A stretch of DNA of 64,000 nucleotides from Acidimicrobiaceae bacterium (GTDB lineage: Bacteria; Actinomycetota; Acidimicrobiia; Acidimicrobiales; Aldehydirespiratoraceae). Under the pieces are notes generated by a model. It saw only the letters and a program-made list of their open reading frames with translations. It was not told where the DNA came from and ran no database searches. The stretch spans positions 124,001-188,000 of the forward strand of contig VYFQ01000002.1 of NCBI GenBank assembly GCA_009842325.1, read 5' to 3'. The stretch's first letter is position 1. Each line of letters opens with the position of its first letter. The position numbers were made by a program, and so were the translations under genes. This document shows positions 1-8,957 of this stretch, piece after piece.

Positions 1-1602
1 CGGATCGTCGCTGGCCAGCGCCGACTCCATGAGGCCCTTGGCGTCGTAGGGGTTGGAGGGATACACCACCACCAGCCCGGGCGCGTGGGTGAAGAGCGAT
101 TCGGGTGAGTCGGTGTGGAACTCGTGGTTGTCGAGGTTGGTGCCCACCGGCAGCCGGGCCACCACCGGAGCGGTCAAGTGACCCCGGTAGCGCCACCGGA
201 TGCGGGCCACATGGCCGATGAGCTGATCGAAGGCCGGGTACACGAAGCCCGCGAACTCGATCTCGGCCACCGGCCTCAGCCCGGCCATGGCCATGCCGAC
301 CGCAGTGCCCATGATGCCGGTCTCGCACAGGGGAGTGTCGATCACCCGGTCGGCGCCGAAGCGCTCGTGCATGCCCTCGGTGATCCGGAACACGCCGCCC
401 TCCACGCCGACGTCCTCGCCCAGCGTCACCAGCGACGGATCGCGCTCGAAGGCCGCGTGCAGCGTCAGCTTGAGAGCCTCGGTCATGTCGAGCCGGCGGG
501 TCTCGCCGGTGGGCGACGGGTCTTCGGCGACGGTCCAGATCTCGTCCGGCGCCAGTGCGGCTGGGGCCTCGCGTGCGTCCTGCTGCTCGCGGTGCAACTG
601 CTCGGCCAGGGAGGCCGGCGCCCGGGCGAACAGCTGCCGGGGCGAGTAGTGGCGCGACACCGGGGGCCGGGCTTCGAGCTGGTCGACGAACGCTTCGAGG
701 TCGGCCGAGATCCCGGCCCTCATTTCGTCCTCCTGGCTGGTCTCCCACAGGCCCTTGTTCACCAGGAAGGCCCGCACCCGGGCGATGGGGTCCCGCTGGC
801 GCCACTGGGACTCCTCGTCTGTAGTGCGGTACACCGGCGTGCCGTCGTACGTCGAGTGGGGGGCGAACCGGTAGGTGAGCATCTCGATGAGGGTGGGGCC
901 TCCACCCGAGGCGGCTCGCTCCACGGCCTCGCGGGCCGCCTGGTACATGGCCAGCGGGTCCATGCCGTCGACGCGCTCGCCGCAGAACCCGTACCCGTCG
1001 GCCTTGGCGGCCAGCGTGGCCGCCGCAGTCTGCTTGTCGATGGTGGTCGACTGGGCGACCTGGTTGTTCTGGCACAGGAACACGGTGGGGGTCTTCCAAA
1101 CCCCCGCGAAGTTCATGGCCGCGTGGAAGTCGGACTCGGATGTGGCGCCGTCGCCGAACACCACCATGGCCACCGTGTCGCGTTCCTGGAGCCGCTCGGC
1201 GTAACCGAAGCCGACGGCGTGGGGCAGGTGGGTCCCGATGGTGGCGTTGAGCCTGGTCACCCGGTAGCGGTTGACGTCCCAGAGGTCGTCGTCGTCGGGC
1301 ACGCCCATCCACAGCCCGACCGTGGCCAGGGGGCTCATCCCCCGGGCCAGCCACATTCCCAACTCCCGGTAGGCAGTGAAGAGCCAGTCGGACTCGCGCA
1401 GGGCCAGCGCCGCTCCCACATGGGCCTCCTGGCCGCTCACCTGGTAGTAGGCCGGCATGCGTCCCTGGCGCTGGAGGTTGAGCAGCTTCTCGTCGGCCAT
1501 CCGGGTGGTGAGCAGCAGGCGGAACATCTCGACGAGTTTTTTGTCGTCAAGGTCGGGCGCGGGTCCTACGAGCTCGCCGGCCGGATCCAGGATCTGCCGC
1601 AT
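1..1602 (-). CDS. Branched-chain 2-oxoacid dehydrogenase E1, fused alpha-beta (partial, runs off left edge)
   Basis: TPP-dependent E1 component that decarboxylates a 2-oxoacid and passes the acyl group to a lipoyl E2. The reading frame is open from ATG at 1602 to base 1 with no stop. Residues about 20-350 are the alpha subunit; the TPP/Mg motif GDGATSE lies near residue 150 and is followed by the paired Asn of CQNN. From about residue 372 (MTEALKLTLHAAF) the same frame continues as the beta subunit, with GEDVG and the GIMGTAVGMAM stretch. The two are therefore one polypeptide. The C-terminal half of beta is outside the window. Substrate is uncertain: branched-chain 2-oxoacids are most likely, acetoin or pyruvate possible. 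The 130-bp gap 1603-1732 must hold divergent promoters for this gene and the SDR at 1733. Confidence 0.9.
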   Translation of the reverse strand, partial: MRQILDPAGELVGPAPDLDDKKLVEMFRLLLTTRMADEKLLNLQRQGRMPAYYQVSGQEAHVGAALALRESDWLFTAYRELGMWLARGMSPLATVGLWMGVPDDDDLWDVNRYRVTRLNATIGTHLPHAVGFGYAERLQERDTVAMVVFGDGATSESDFHAAMNFAGVWKTPTVFLCQNNQVAQSTTIDKQTAAATLAAKADGYGFCGERVDGMDPLAMYQAAREAVERAASGGGPTLIEMLTYRFAPHSTYDGTPVYRTTDEESQWRQRDPIARVRAFLVNKGLWETSQEDEMRAGISADLEAFVDQLEARPPVSRHYSPRQLFARAPASLAEQLHREQQDAREAPAALAPDEIWTVAEDPSPTGETRRLDMTEALKLTLHAAFERDPSLVTLGEDVGVEGGVFRITEGMHERFGADRVIDTPLCETGIMGTAVGMAMAGLRPVAEIEFAGFVYPAFDQLIGHVARIRWRYRGHLTAPVVARLPVGTNLDNHEFHTDSPESLFTHAPGLVVVYPSNPYDAKGLMESALASDDP

Positions 1603-1732
1603 CCTCACACTCCTCGTGGGCCGCTGTCAGCCGTACTCTACGATAGGAAACGCTTGTGTATCACTTCCTACGCCTGTGATTCCATATCTGGGCTCTAGCG
1701 ACAGCGCGAGTTTCGATGACTAGGGTGGCTTC

Positions 1733-2554
1733 ATGACCGAGAGCGACCCCACCAGCGCGACCACCGCCGACACCTTCGACGTGAACGGTCGCAGGGTGGT
1801 CGTCACCGGGGGCACGGCCGGGATCGGCTTGGCTGCGGCGGCCCACCTTGCTCGATGTGGCGCCCGGGTCGTGATCTGTGGTCGCCGGGACGAGGGCGAA
1901 GCGATCGCCGAGGGCATCGGAGCCGCCTTCGTGGCGATGGACGTCGCCGACGACTCTTCTGTCGAGCGGGCCTTCGCGATCGTGTCCGAGCGGTTCGACA
2001 GGCTCGACGCGCTGATCCTCAATGCCGGCATCGACGAGTACCACGGCGAGATCGACTCGCTCGACCTGCAGCTCTTCGAGCGGGTCATCGACGTAAACAC
2101 GATGGGGGTCGTGCGGACACTGAGCCACGGCATCGGCCTAGTGCGCGACCATGGCTCGGTCATCGTCACCAGCTCGCCGGCCGGCTCGGTGGCCGCTCCG
2201 GGAATGGCCGCGTACGCCGCGTCGAAGGCGGCCCTCGATCACTTGGTGCGGGTGTGGGCGCTGGAGTTGGGACCTCGCCAGGTCCGGGTCAACGCAGTGC
2301 TGCCCGGGATCGTGGAGAGCGAAATGGGCTCGGAGTCGGCTCCCGACTTGGAGCTGATACGGCGCATGACCGCCACCGGAGTGTTCCGCAAGGCTTCGGA
2401 GATGGCACCGGTGTTCCATTTCCTGGTCAGCGACGCCAGCGCCCCGCTCACGGGTTCGCTGGTCGGCTGTCACGACGGCATCCCCCTCGGCTACAGCCAC
2501 GAGGTGATGGACCACCTGGGCGCCGACCTGGCCGACGCCGGCGGGGACGGCTAG
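1733..2554 (+). CDS. Short-chain dehydrogenase/reductase (SDR)
   Basis: NAD(P)-dependent classical SDR of 273 residues; substrate unknown. The glycine-rich cofactor motif TGGTAGIG is at residues 25-32, the NAG motif at 97-99, the catalytic Ser near 147 and the Tyr161-x3-Lys165 pair in YAASK. The C-terminus lacks the usual DGG-type end and instead ends in a longer acidic tail. Its stop codon TAG shares its last base with the GTG start of the next SDR, so the two are translationally coupled and probably act on related substrates. The ATG at 1733 has only a weak upstream purine stretch. Confidence 0.9.
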   Translation: MTESDPTSATTADTFDVNGRRVVVTGGTAGIGLAAAAHLARCGARVVICGRRDEGEAIAEGIGAAFVAMDVADDSSVERAFAIVSERFDRLDALILNAGIDEYHGEIDSLDLQLFERVIDVNTMGVVRTLSHGIGLVRDHGSVIVTSSPAGSVAAPGMAAYAASKAALDHLVRVWALELGPRQVRVNAVLPGIVESEMGSESAPDLELIRRMTATGVFRKASEMAPVFHFLVSDASAPLTGSLVGCHDGIPLGYSHEVMDHLGADLADAGGDG

Positions 2555-3396
2555 TGGCTGGGGATCTGGCGGGCCACGTCGCGCTCATCACAGGCGCGGG
2601 CCGCGCCGGTGGCATGGGCGAGGCCACTGCCAGGCGGCTGGCCGAGGCCGGCGCGGACGTAGTCGTCACCGACCTCGCCCGGGACCGTCCCGAGCTCCGC
2701 CAGGACGACACGCACGGATTGGGCGACGACCTGGCCGTACTGGAGGCGCTGTCGGCCGAGCTGCGCGATCGCTTCGGGGTCAGGAGCTTCGCGGCACCCC
2801 TGGACGTCACCGATCAGGCCCAGGCCGAAGCGGCTGTGGAGCGCGTGCTGAAGGAGCTGGGCTCACTGGACATCCTGTTCAACAACGCGGGGGCCACTAC
2901 CGGGGTGGGCCGGTTCGTCGACCAGACCGAGGCGCAGTGGAACCTGTCGTGGCAGGTCAACGTCATGGGCTCGCGGCGTATGGCCCTTCTGGCGCTCGGG
3001 CCGATGATCGAGGCCGGCAGGGGCGTGATCATCAACAACGTCTCGATCGGGGGGCTGGTATCGGACCCCGGATACGGCGCCTACAACGTCACCAAGTTCG
3101 GTCTGACCGCCATGACCAAGCTCATCGCCAAGGAGCACGGCCCCGACGGGATCCGCTGCGTGGGCGTGTGCCCCGGCCCCATCGACACCCAGATGGCGGT
3201 GGCCAACCGCAGGCTGGTCGCCGATCTGGCTGGTGTCACTGACGACGAGGCTGGCGAGATGCTGGTCTCGGAGGTGCCGCTAGGTCGGTGGGGCACGGCC
3301 GACGAGGTGGCCCAACTGGTGGTGTTCCTGGCGTCGCCGGCCGCCTCCTACATCAACGGCGCTCTGATACCTATCGACGGCGGCGTGCTTCCCTAG
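2554..3396 (+). CDS. Short-chain dehydrogenase/reductase (SDR)
   Basis: Second SDR of the pair, 280 residues from a GTG that overlaps the previous stop by one base. The cofactor loop is slightly long (TGAGRAGGMG near residue 13), followed by NNAG, NNVS and the catalytic YNVTK. It ends in the classical IDGGVLP. The length and the PLGRWGTADEVAQLVVFLAS helix are typical of 3-oxoacyl-ACP-reductase-like SDRs. It ends only a few bases from the convergently transcribed Lrp-type regulator. Role: oxidation or reduction of an unidentified alcohol/ketone, probably in the same catabolic route as its neighbour. Confidence 0.9.
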   Translation: MAGDLAGHVALITGAGRAGGMGEATARRLAEAGADVVVTDLARDRPELRQDDTHGLGDDLAVLEALSAELRDRFGVRSFAAPLDVTDQAQAEAAVERVLKELGSLDILFNNAGATTGVGRFVDQTEAQWNLSWQVNVMGSRRMALLALGPMIEAGRGVIINNVSIGGLVSDPGYGAYNVTKFGLTAMTKLIAKEHGPDGIRCVGVCPGPIDTQMAVANRRLVADLAGVTDDEAGEMLVSEVPLGRWGTADEVAQLVVFLASPAASYINGALIPIDGGVLP

Positions 3397-3401
3397 GCGG
3401 C

Positions 3402-4343
3402 CTAGCTGAGGCCGGCGGTCATCGACTCCTTGACCTCCACCAGGTACACGAACGCCTCGACCTGCCGCACACCCTCCACCGAGCGGACGCGGTCGAGCAG
3501 CTCCGCCAAGTGGGCCTCGTCCCGGTAGCTGGCTTCGGCGATCACATCGAAGCGCCCGAGAACGATGGCCACCAGGGTGAGGTCGGCAACAGCCGCGATC
3601 TCCTCGGCTACCGGTCCAGCCGGCCCGTCCACCTCGATCATGAGCCCCGCGTAGCCCTTGACCCCCAGTACCCCGGGGCTGACGATCGTCTGCACGGTCA
3701 CGACGCCCGCGGCCATCAGCGCCAGGACCCGCTCCCTAGTGGCGGCATGGGACATTCCGGCTACCTCGGCCAGTTCTGCGAACGTCGCCCGACCGTCGGC
3801 TGCCAGGTGCTTCAGGAGACGTACGTCGGTGGCGTCCACGGTCCGGCGGCGGGCGCCGAGCCGGTGGTCGCCGGCGGGGGAGTGCGACCAGTCCTGCTTC
3901 ACGTACGCCACCAGCGACGAGGCGTCGATACCCCGCACCTGCGGGTCGGCCCGGGCTGCCTCGATGGCTGCGTCGAGGTGCTCGGCGTCACGGGCCCTGA
4001 ACTCGACGAACAGCCCGCGGGTGCCGGCCAGGATCAGTACGAAGGCGGCCTCCTCCATCTCGGCCAGCCGACCGGCTACCGGCTCGACCGGACCCTCCGC
4101 GTCGATCAGGCAGTAGGCAAACTCGCCGTATCCCAGGGCGCGTGGATCGATGCGGCCGAGGATGTGGATGGCGCCACTGTCCAGCAGCCGGAGGACCCGG
4201 GCCTTGATCGCGGCCTGCGACATCCCGATGCGACGGGCCAGGGCGGCGTAACTGGCCCGGCCGTCGGCGACCAGAGCATCGATCAGGGCTCGGTCGACTT
4301 CATCCAGGTCCGCCATGGCGGGCTCATCGTAGGCGAGGGTCAT
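3402..4343 (-). CDS. Lrp/AsnC-family regulator with two HTH-ligand domain pairs
   Basis: Transcription factor of 313 residues, twice the usual Lrp length. Two AsnC-type winged HTHs are visible: one near residues 10-60 (VDRALIDALVADGRASYAAL) and another near 165-215 (DATDVRLLKHLAADGRATFA). Each is followed by a RAM/ligand-sensing segment. Such tandem forms occur in actinobacteria and would bind DNA as an internal pseudo-dimer. The ATG at 4343 has GGAG seven bases upstream; an in-frame GTG lies one codon earlier. It is divergent from the ABC importer starting at 4540, and a 30-bp imperfect palindrome lies between them, so control of that importer by an amino-acid-like ligand is the natural inference. 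Confidence 0.9.
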   Translation of the reverse strand: MTLAYDEPAMADLDEVDRALIDALVADGRASYAALARRIGMSQAAIKARVLRLLDSGAIHILGRIDPRALGYGEFAYCLIDAEGPVEPVAGRLAEMEEAAFVLILAGTRGLFVEFRARDAEHLDAAIEAARADPQVRGIDASSLVAYVKQDWSHSPAGDHRLGARRRTVDATDVRLLKHLAADGRATFAELAEVAGMSHAATRERVLALMAAGVVTVQTIVSPGVLGVKGYAGLMIEVDGPAGPVAEEIAAVADLTLVAIVLGRFDVIAEASYRDEAHLAELLDRVRSVEGVRQVEAFVYLVEVKESMTAGLS

Positions 4344-4458
4344 CACCGGTCTCCGAGCGGCTGCGGGGACTCATCCAAGAAGTGCAAGCAGTCTGTCTAG
4401 TTCAGCGCAGAATCCGTGGTCAATTCATCTCGTAGATAGCGGAACAATCGTTACAGGC

Positions 4459-4488
4459 GCTGACTTGCCAACATATGTACAATTCAGC
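4459..4488. promoter_or_regulatory. Imperfect palindrome, candidate operator
   Basis: The left arm GCTGACTTG (4459-4467) and right arm CAATTCAGC (4480-4488) are inverted repeats matching at 8 of 9 positions, separated by 12 bases that include CATATG. The site sits in the 196-bp divergent region between the Lrp-type regulator and the ABC importer, about 52 bp upstream of the binding-protein start. Size and AT-rich centre fit an Lrp/AsnC-type operator. Binding is inferred. Confidence 0.4.
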
Positions 4489-4539
4489 TATCAAGACTCC
4501 ACAGAATGCGTGCATGAGCCGCGAAGGAGGAACACACCG

Positions 4540-5973
4540 ATGAATCCGACGTCCCGCTGGAGGTTGTTCACGGCAGGCCTGCTCGCCTTAGCGCTGGTGG
4601 CGGCGAGCTGTGGCGATGACGACGATGACGCTGCGCCCGCCGCCCCCGAGCCCACCGCCGCCGCACCGGCCGAGGAGCCGTCAGATGAGCCCATGGATGA
4701 TCACGATGATCACGAGGACCATGACGACGATCATGCCGACCATGACCACGAGGACGACGACGACCATGCCGACCACGACCACGAAGACGACGACGACCAT
4801 GCCGACCACGACGACGACCATGCCGACGAGGCCATGGACGATTCCGATGGAGCAATGGCCGACGAGTCGATGGAGCCGATCAAAATCGGACTGATCTCCC
4901 AGGAAGAGGAGCTCTTCTCCTTCCCGGAGGTCCGGGCCGTGGCCGAGGCATATGTTGCCTACTTCAACGCGGAGTTGGGCGGCATCGACGGCCATCCGGT
5001 GGAACTAGACGTCTGCACTGTGGGCGACGCGGTGGAGTCCCACATCGCCTGCGCGCAGTACTTCGTCAACGCCGACGACGTGCATGTGGTGCTCAACACC
5101 GCCGCCGGAGCCGGCAGCGTCACAACCGGCGCCATGCTCGCCGAGGCCGGAGTGGCGAATCTCGGCCTCGGCTACGACTTCCCCGACTACTTCGTCCCGA
5201 ACCTCTACAACTTCGATCCGGGCCTGCCGGGGTTGGCCCAGGTGTTCTTCGTCTTCGCCAGTGGTCGCAGGGACGTCACGACCATGACGCTGTACATAGC
5301 TGACGACCCCGCCTTCGCACCGTTCGTGCCCGCGCTCGAGGCGATCGCCGCATCGAACGGAATCACGATCACCGAAGTGATCCCCCTCGGCTTCGAGCCC
5401 GACCTCACTGGTCCGGTGTCGGCAGCGGACACCGCCAACGAGGGTTGGCTGTTCGTGCTGGCCGACGGCGCCCAGTGCACGGCCGCGGCCGCGGCAGTGG
5501 ACACAGTCGGCTACGGAGGGCACCTCTTCGCCAACGACCTGTGCATGAGCCAGGATGTGGTCGAGTCGGGCGTGCTGGACGGCTGGTCGGGCCCGATCCT
5601 GTCGAGCGCGCCGACGGTCGACGGGGGCGCCGAAGTCGACGAGATCATCCGAATCCTCGACACCTACGGCGGCGCCGACGTTCAGAGGGCCGGACTCGGC
5701 GGCTGGGGTCTGGCCAACACCGTCATCGCTCGCGACATCCTGATCGCCGGCGGCGGGGCTGGCGCCACCCGCGAGTCGGTTCTGCAGGCTCTCAGCACCT
5801 ACTCCAGCAGCGACTTGCCCGGCATGCCCGACGTGAGCTGCCCCGGACCGGATCCGTGGCTGGGCGCCTGCAACACGTCGCCGTTGATGGTCACCGTGAG
5901 TGACGGGCAGTTGACCTCCCCCGACGGGTTCGTATTGCTCGACTTCACAGAGCTCAACTTCCTGCTGGGCTGA
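4540..5973 (+). CDS. ABC transporter substrate-binding lipoprotein, LivK-like, with His/Asp-rich linker
   Basis: Periplasmic-binding-protein-type solute receptor, 477 residues. ATG 4540 is chosen because a strong AAGGAGG (4524-4530) precedes it and it gives a clean lipoprotein signal (RLFTAGLLALALVAASC). The lipid Cys is followed by an Asp run, an Ala/Pro/Glu segment, then about 50 residues almost entirely His, Asp and Glu before the type I fold begins at IKIGLISQ. The fold resembles branched-chain amino acid/amide/urea receptors. The His/Asp linker suggests metal binding, or a flexible tether near the membrane. First gene of an operon with the fused permease and two ATPases. The substrate is not identifiable from sequence. 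Confidence 0.9.
   Translation: MNPTSRWRLFTAGLLALALVAASCGDDDDDAAPAAPEPTAAAPAEEPSDEPMDDHDDHEDHDDDHADHDHEDDDDHADHDHEDDDDHADHDDDHADEAMDDSDGAMADESMEPIKIGLISQEEELFSFPEVRAVAEAYVAYFNAELGGIDGHPVELDVCTVGDAVESHIACAQYFVNADDVHVVLNTAAGAGSVTTGAMLAEAGVANLGLGYDFPDYFVPNLYNFDPGLPGLAQVFFVFASGRRDVTTMTLYIADDPAFAPFVPALEAIAASNGITITEVIPLGFEPDLTGPVSAADTANEGWLFVLADGAQCTAAAAAVDTVGYGGHLFANDLCMSQDVVESGVLDGWSGPILSSAPTVDGGAEVDEIIRILDTYGGADVQRAGLGGWGLANTVIARDILIAGGGAGATRESVLQALSTYSSSDLPGMPDVSCPGPDPWLGACNTSPLMVTVSDGQLTSPDGFVLLDFTELNFLLG
4732..4827 (+). repeat. 33-bp in-frame tandem repeat encoding His/Asp units
   Basis: Two full 33-base units (4732-4764, 4765-4797) differ at only two positions and are followed by a 21-base and a 9-base partial copy, each starting CATGCCGAC. 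One unit encodes HADHDHEDDDD. Multiples of three keep the frame, so repeat number could vary without breaking the binding protein. Confidence 0.85.
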
Positions 5974-6002
5974 CGCTCTTGCAGGGCTGATCGGCTACGG
6001 TC

Positions 6003-6040
6003 GAAGCAGGCCGGACCCGCGTGGGGTCCGGCCCGGCTTC
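6003..6040 (+). terminator. Strong intercistronic hairpin between binding protein and permease
   Basis: Perfect 10-bp stem: GGCCGGACCC at 6009-6018 pairs with GGGTCCGGCC at 6024-6033 around a GCGTG loop. An outer 5-bp stem GAAGC/GCTTC (6003-6007, 6036-6040) extends it. No T-run follows. It lies in the only sizeable gap of the importer operon, so it could stabilise the binding-protein mRNA or cause partial termination, giving more receptor than permease. Confidence 0.55.
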
Positions 6041-6055
6041 GGTCGGGGTGCCTCC

Positions 6056-8203
6056 GTGCTAGCCAGTCTGCGTCCAATCGAACGGGCCGGTGCTGCCGCT
6101 CTCGGCGCGCTTGCGGTCGCCTGGGTCGTTGGCGCGCTGTTACGTCGAGAGTTGTTCTTCGACCCGGTGCTGTTCGGGCTGGGCTCGGGTGCCATCATCG
6201 CCGCGCTTGCCATCGGGCTGGTCGTGGCCTTCCGGGCCTCGGGAGTCATCAACTTCGGGCACGGCGCCATCGCCACCTACGTCACGTACGTGTACGTATC
6301 GCTGGTCAGTGACGGCCAGTACCCGGTGCCGCCGCTGCCCAATCCCGTGGCGCCGATCGAGGGCATCGCCGGGATTGAGATCCTCGACTTTCCGACCTTC
6401 GTCAGCCTGGGCGACTCGATGGGCAAGGTTCCGGCGCTGCTGATCGCACTGGCCACCGCAGCCGCCCTCGGGTTGGTGGCCCACTTCGCCATCTTCCGGC
6501 CTCTGCGCTACGCCCCGGTGCTGGCCAAGGTGGTCGCCTCGGTCGGCATCATGCTGTTCCTGCAGGCCGCAGTCGTGCTGCGCTTCGGTGCCCGGGCCAA
6601 GGCCACCGAGCCGATCTTCCCTAACGATCCGATCGACGTGCTGGGTGCCCGTGTCGGCCAGGACCGCCTGTGGGTTCTGGGCACGGTCATCGTGATCACC
6701 GCTGCGCTGTGGGTGCTGTTCCGGTTCACCCGTTTCGGGATCGCCACCCGGGCCGGGGCCGAGAACGAACGGTTCACCACGCTCCTGGGCTTCAACGCCG
6801 ACTTCCAGGCTGGTGTCAGTTGGGTGATGGCTTCGGTGCTGGCCGGTCTGGTCGGGATCCTGGTGGCGCCCATCACCGGAGTCACCCCCAACTTCTTCAC
6901 CGTGCTGCTCATCTCATCGTTGGGGGCGGCGCTTCTGGGCCGAATGTCGTCGTTCGTTATCGCCGCGGTCGCGGGCCTGATGCTCGGCATCGTCGACCAG
7001 GAGCTCTTCCGTCTGGAACTGGAATGGGACTGGATCCCCGACATCGGCATCCGCCGGGCCCTGCCCTTTGTGGTGATCGCCCTGGCCATGGTGGTGAGGG
7101 GCGAGTCCCTGCCGTCGCGGGGAGCGCTCACAGTTGAGCGGCTGCCTGAGGCGGTCGCTCCCCGGATCACCCGTGGCCGTGTTGTCGGGTACGGGGCGCT
7201 GATCGCGGTGGCGTTCTGGCTGACGGTGTTCGCTCCCTTCCAGTACCGCGGCGCCATGCAGAACTCGATGATCGGCGTGATCCTGGCCCTGTCGCTGGTG
7301 GTGGTGACCGGCTACGTGGGCCAGATCTCGCTGATGCAGATGGCCTTGGCCGGCATCGGCGCGTTCTCGGTGGCATCCTTCGGCACCCAGGCCGGGGTGC
7401 CCCTGATACCGGCCTTGACGCTGGCCGTCGCGTCGGGCGTCGGCTTCGGTCTCATCGCAGCCATCCCGTCACTGCGCACCCGTGGCGCAAGCCTGGCCAT
7501 CATCACGCTGGCCAGCGGGCTGGCCATTGACGAGATCTTCTTCCGGCGGACCGGCTGGTTCGGCCTCGACCGCATCGTCAAGACCACCGATCCGCCGGAG
7601 CTGCTCGGTATCGAGTTCGGTCCCAACAGCGGCTTCGTCCTAAGCGACGGCAAGATCCCCACCGGCGGGTACGGGCTGTTCTTGCTGGTCGTGACGGCTC
7701 TCTGCTGCGTGGCTGTGATGCGGCTGCGCCGATCGCGTCTGGGCGAGCAGATGCTGGCCGTGCGGGCGAACGAACGGGCCGCGGCCGCGGCCGGCGTGAA
7801 CGTGGCGGCCATCAAGCTGTCGGCGTTCGCCGTCTCGAGCTTCTTTGCGGCGCTCGGCGGGACTCTCCACGCCTTCAACCTGGGCACGTACGGCCACGAC
7901 TCCTTCGGGATCTTCGCCTCGCTGACGGTGCTGGCCTTCGCCTACCTCGGCGGCATCAGCACCGTGGGCGGGGCCATCACCGCCGGCACTCTGTTCTCGG
8001 AGGGGATCGGCATCGTGGTCACCAACGAGTGGGTGATCGATGTTGGCCCGTACACCGCCTATGTGGCCGGGTTCTTCCTGATCGGCACCGCGGTCTACAA
8101 CAACGAGGGCATCGACGGATTCCAGCGCCGGCAGTTCCACCAGCTCGGTGCCTGGCTGCGACGGCGCTGGGACCGGCGGGTGGAGGTGACTGCCGATGGC
8201 TGA
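6056..8203 (+). CDS. Fused branched-chain-type ABC permease (LivH-LivM)
   Basis: Inner-membrane permease of 715 residues in which the two usual subunits are joined. Residues about 1-350 resemble LivH, with the conserved INFGHGAIATY segment and a cluster of hydrophobic helices. Residues about 370-690 resemble LivM, with the GYVGQISLMQMALAGIGAF motif. The fusion is one continuous frame starting at GTG 6056. It would form the transmembrane pathway with the ATPases that follow; its last eight bases overlap the LivG start. Substrate depends on the upstream receptor: branched-chain amino acids, amides or urea are family options. Confidence 0.93.
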   Translation: MLASLRPIERAGAAALGALAVAWVVGALLRRELFFDPVLFGLGSGAIIAALAIGLVVAFRASGVINFGHGAIATYVTYVYVSLVSDGQYPVPPLPNPVAPIEGIAGIEILDFPTFVSLGDSMGKVPALLIALATAAALGLVAHFAIFRPLRYAPVLAKVVASVGIMLFLQAAVVLRFGARAKATEPIFPNDPIDVLGARVGQDRLWVLGTVIVITAALWVLFRFTRFGIATRAGAENERFTTLLGFNADFQAGVSWVMASVLAGLVGILVAPITGVTPNFFTVLLISSLGAALLGRMSSFVIAAVAGLMLGIVDQELFRLELEWDWIPDIGIRRALPFVVIALAMVVRGESLPSRGALTVERLPEAVAPRITRGRVVGYGALIAVAFWLTVFAPFQYRGAMQNSMIGVILALSLVVVTGYVGQISLMQMALAGIGAFSVASFGTQAGVPLIPALTLAVASGVGFGLIAAIPSLRTRGASLAIITLASGLAIDEIFFRRTGWFGLDRIVKTTDPPELLGIEFGPNSGFVLSDGKIPTGGYGLFLLVVTALCCVAVMRLRRSRLGEQMLAVRANERAAAAAGVNVAAIKLSAFAVSSFFAALGGTLHAFNLGTYGHDSFGIFASLTVLAFAYLGGISTVGGAITAGTLFSEGIGIVVTNEWVIDVGPYTAYVAGFFLIGTAVYNNEGIDGFQRRQFHQLGAWLRRRWDRRVEVTADG

Positions 8204-8957
8204 CGCGGTTCTCGCCACCAGCGGGCTCAACGTGCGCTTCGGCGGCCTGCTGGCCGTTAACGACGTGACGCTCGAATGCCGGCGCGGCCGGCTCACCGGG
8301 CTGATCGGTCCCAACGGCGCAGGCAAGACCACCTTCATCGACGCGGTTACCGGGTTCCTGCCCAACAACTCCAGGGGATCGGTGCTGCTGGAGGGCGAGG
8401 AGGTGTTCGGGCGCTCGCCCCACCAGCTGTCCCATGAAGGGCTCACCCGCACCTGGCAGACACTGGAGTTGTTCGACGACATCACCGTGCGCTCCAACCT
8501 CGACGTGGCCAGCCGGCGGCTGAGCCTGGGGGCCGCGCTGCTCGACTACTTCCGACCCCGCCAGCGTGCGGAACGGGTGGAGGAGGTGATGGACCTGCTC
8601 AACCTCGGTGACATCGCCGAGCGACAGCCCCGCGAGCTGTCCCAGGGTCAGCGCAAGCTGGTGGGCGTGGGGCGTGCCCTGGTTGCGGAGTCGTCCAGGA
8701 TCCTGCTGCTGGACGAGCCCGCAGCCGGACTCGACAAGGCCGAGACCGAGTGGTTCGGTGCCCAGCTTCGGGGCCTGGTCGATCAGGGCTACACCATGCT
8801 GCTGGTCGACCACGACATGGGCCTGGTGCTCAACGTGTGCGATTACATCCACATGCTGGTGTACGGCCAGCTGACCGCCTCGGGCTCGCCCGAGGAGATG
8901 CGCAACGATCCCGAGGTGATCGCGGCCTACCTCGGACACAGCGGGGCCGAGTCATGA
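8196..8957 (+). CDS. livG: ABC transporter ATP-binding protein (LivG family)
   Basis: Cytoplasmic ATPase subunit, 253 residues. Walker A is GPNGAGKTT near residue 36, the signature is LSQGQRKLVGVGRAL, and Walker B is ILLLDEPAAGLD. The loop before the signature and the C-terminal end HSGAES match the LivG rather than LivF branch. It overlaps the permease by eight bases and LivF by ATGA, as expected for one importer operon. Confidence 0.93.
   Translation: MADAVLATSGLNVRFGGLLAVNDVTLECRRGRLTGLIGPNGAGKTTFIDAVTGFLPNNSRGSVLLEGEEVFGRSPHQLSHEGLTRTWQTLELFDDITVRSNLDVASRRLSLGAALLDYFRPRQRAERVEEVMDLLNLGDIAERQPRELSQGQRKLVGVGRALVAESSRILLLDEPAAGLDKAETEWFGAQLRGLVDQGYTMLLVDHDMGLVLNVCDYIHMLVYGQLTASGSPEEMRNDPEVIAAYLGHSGAES

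Noticed and set aside
115..1698. Long plus-strand open frame opposite the E1 gene
   Set aside because: The minus strand translates to an unmistakable TPP dehydrogenase; the plus frame is Gly/Arg/His-rich with no family features, a normal antisense artefact at 70% GC.
4732..4827. CRISPR-like array
   Set aside because: Repeats are contiguous, in frame and without spacers; they encode the His/Asp linker of the binding protein.
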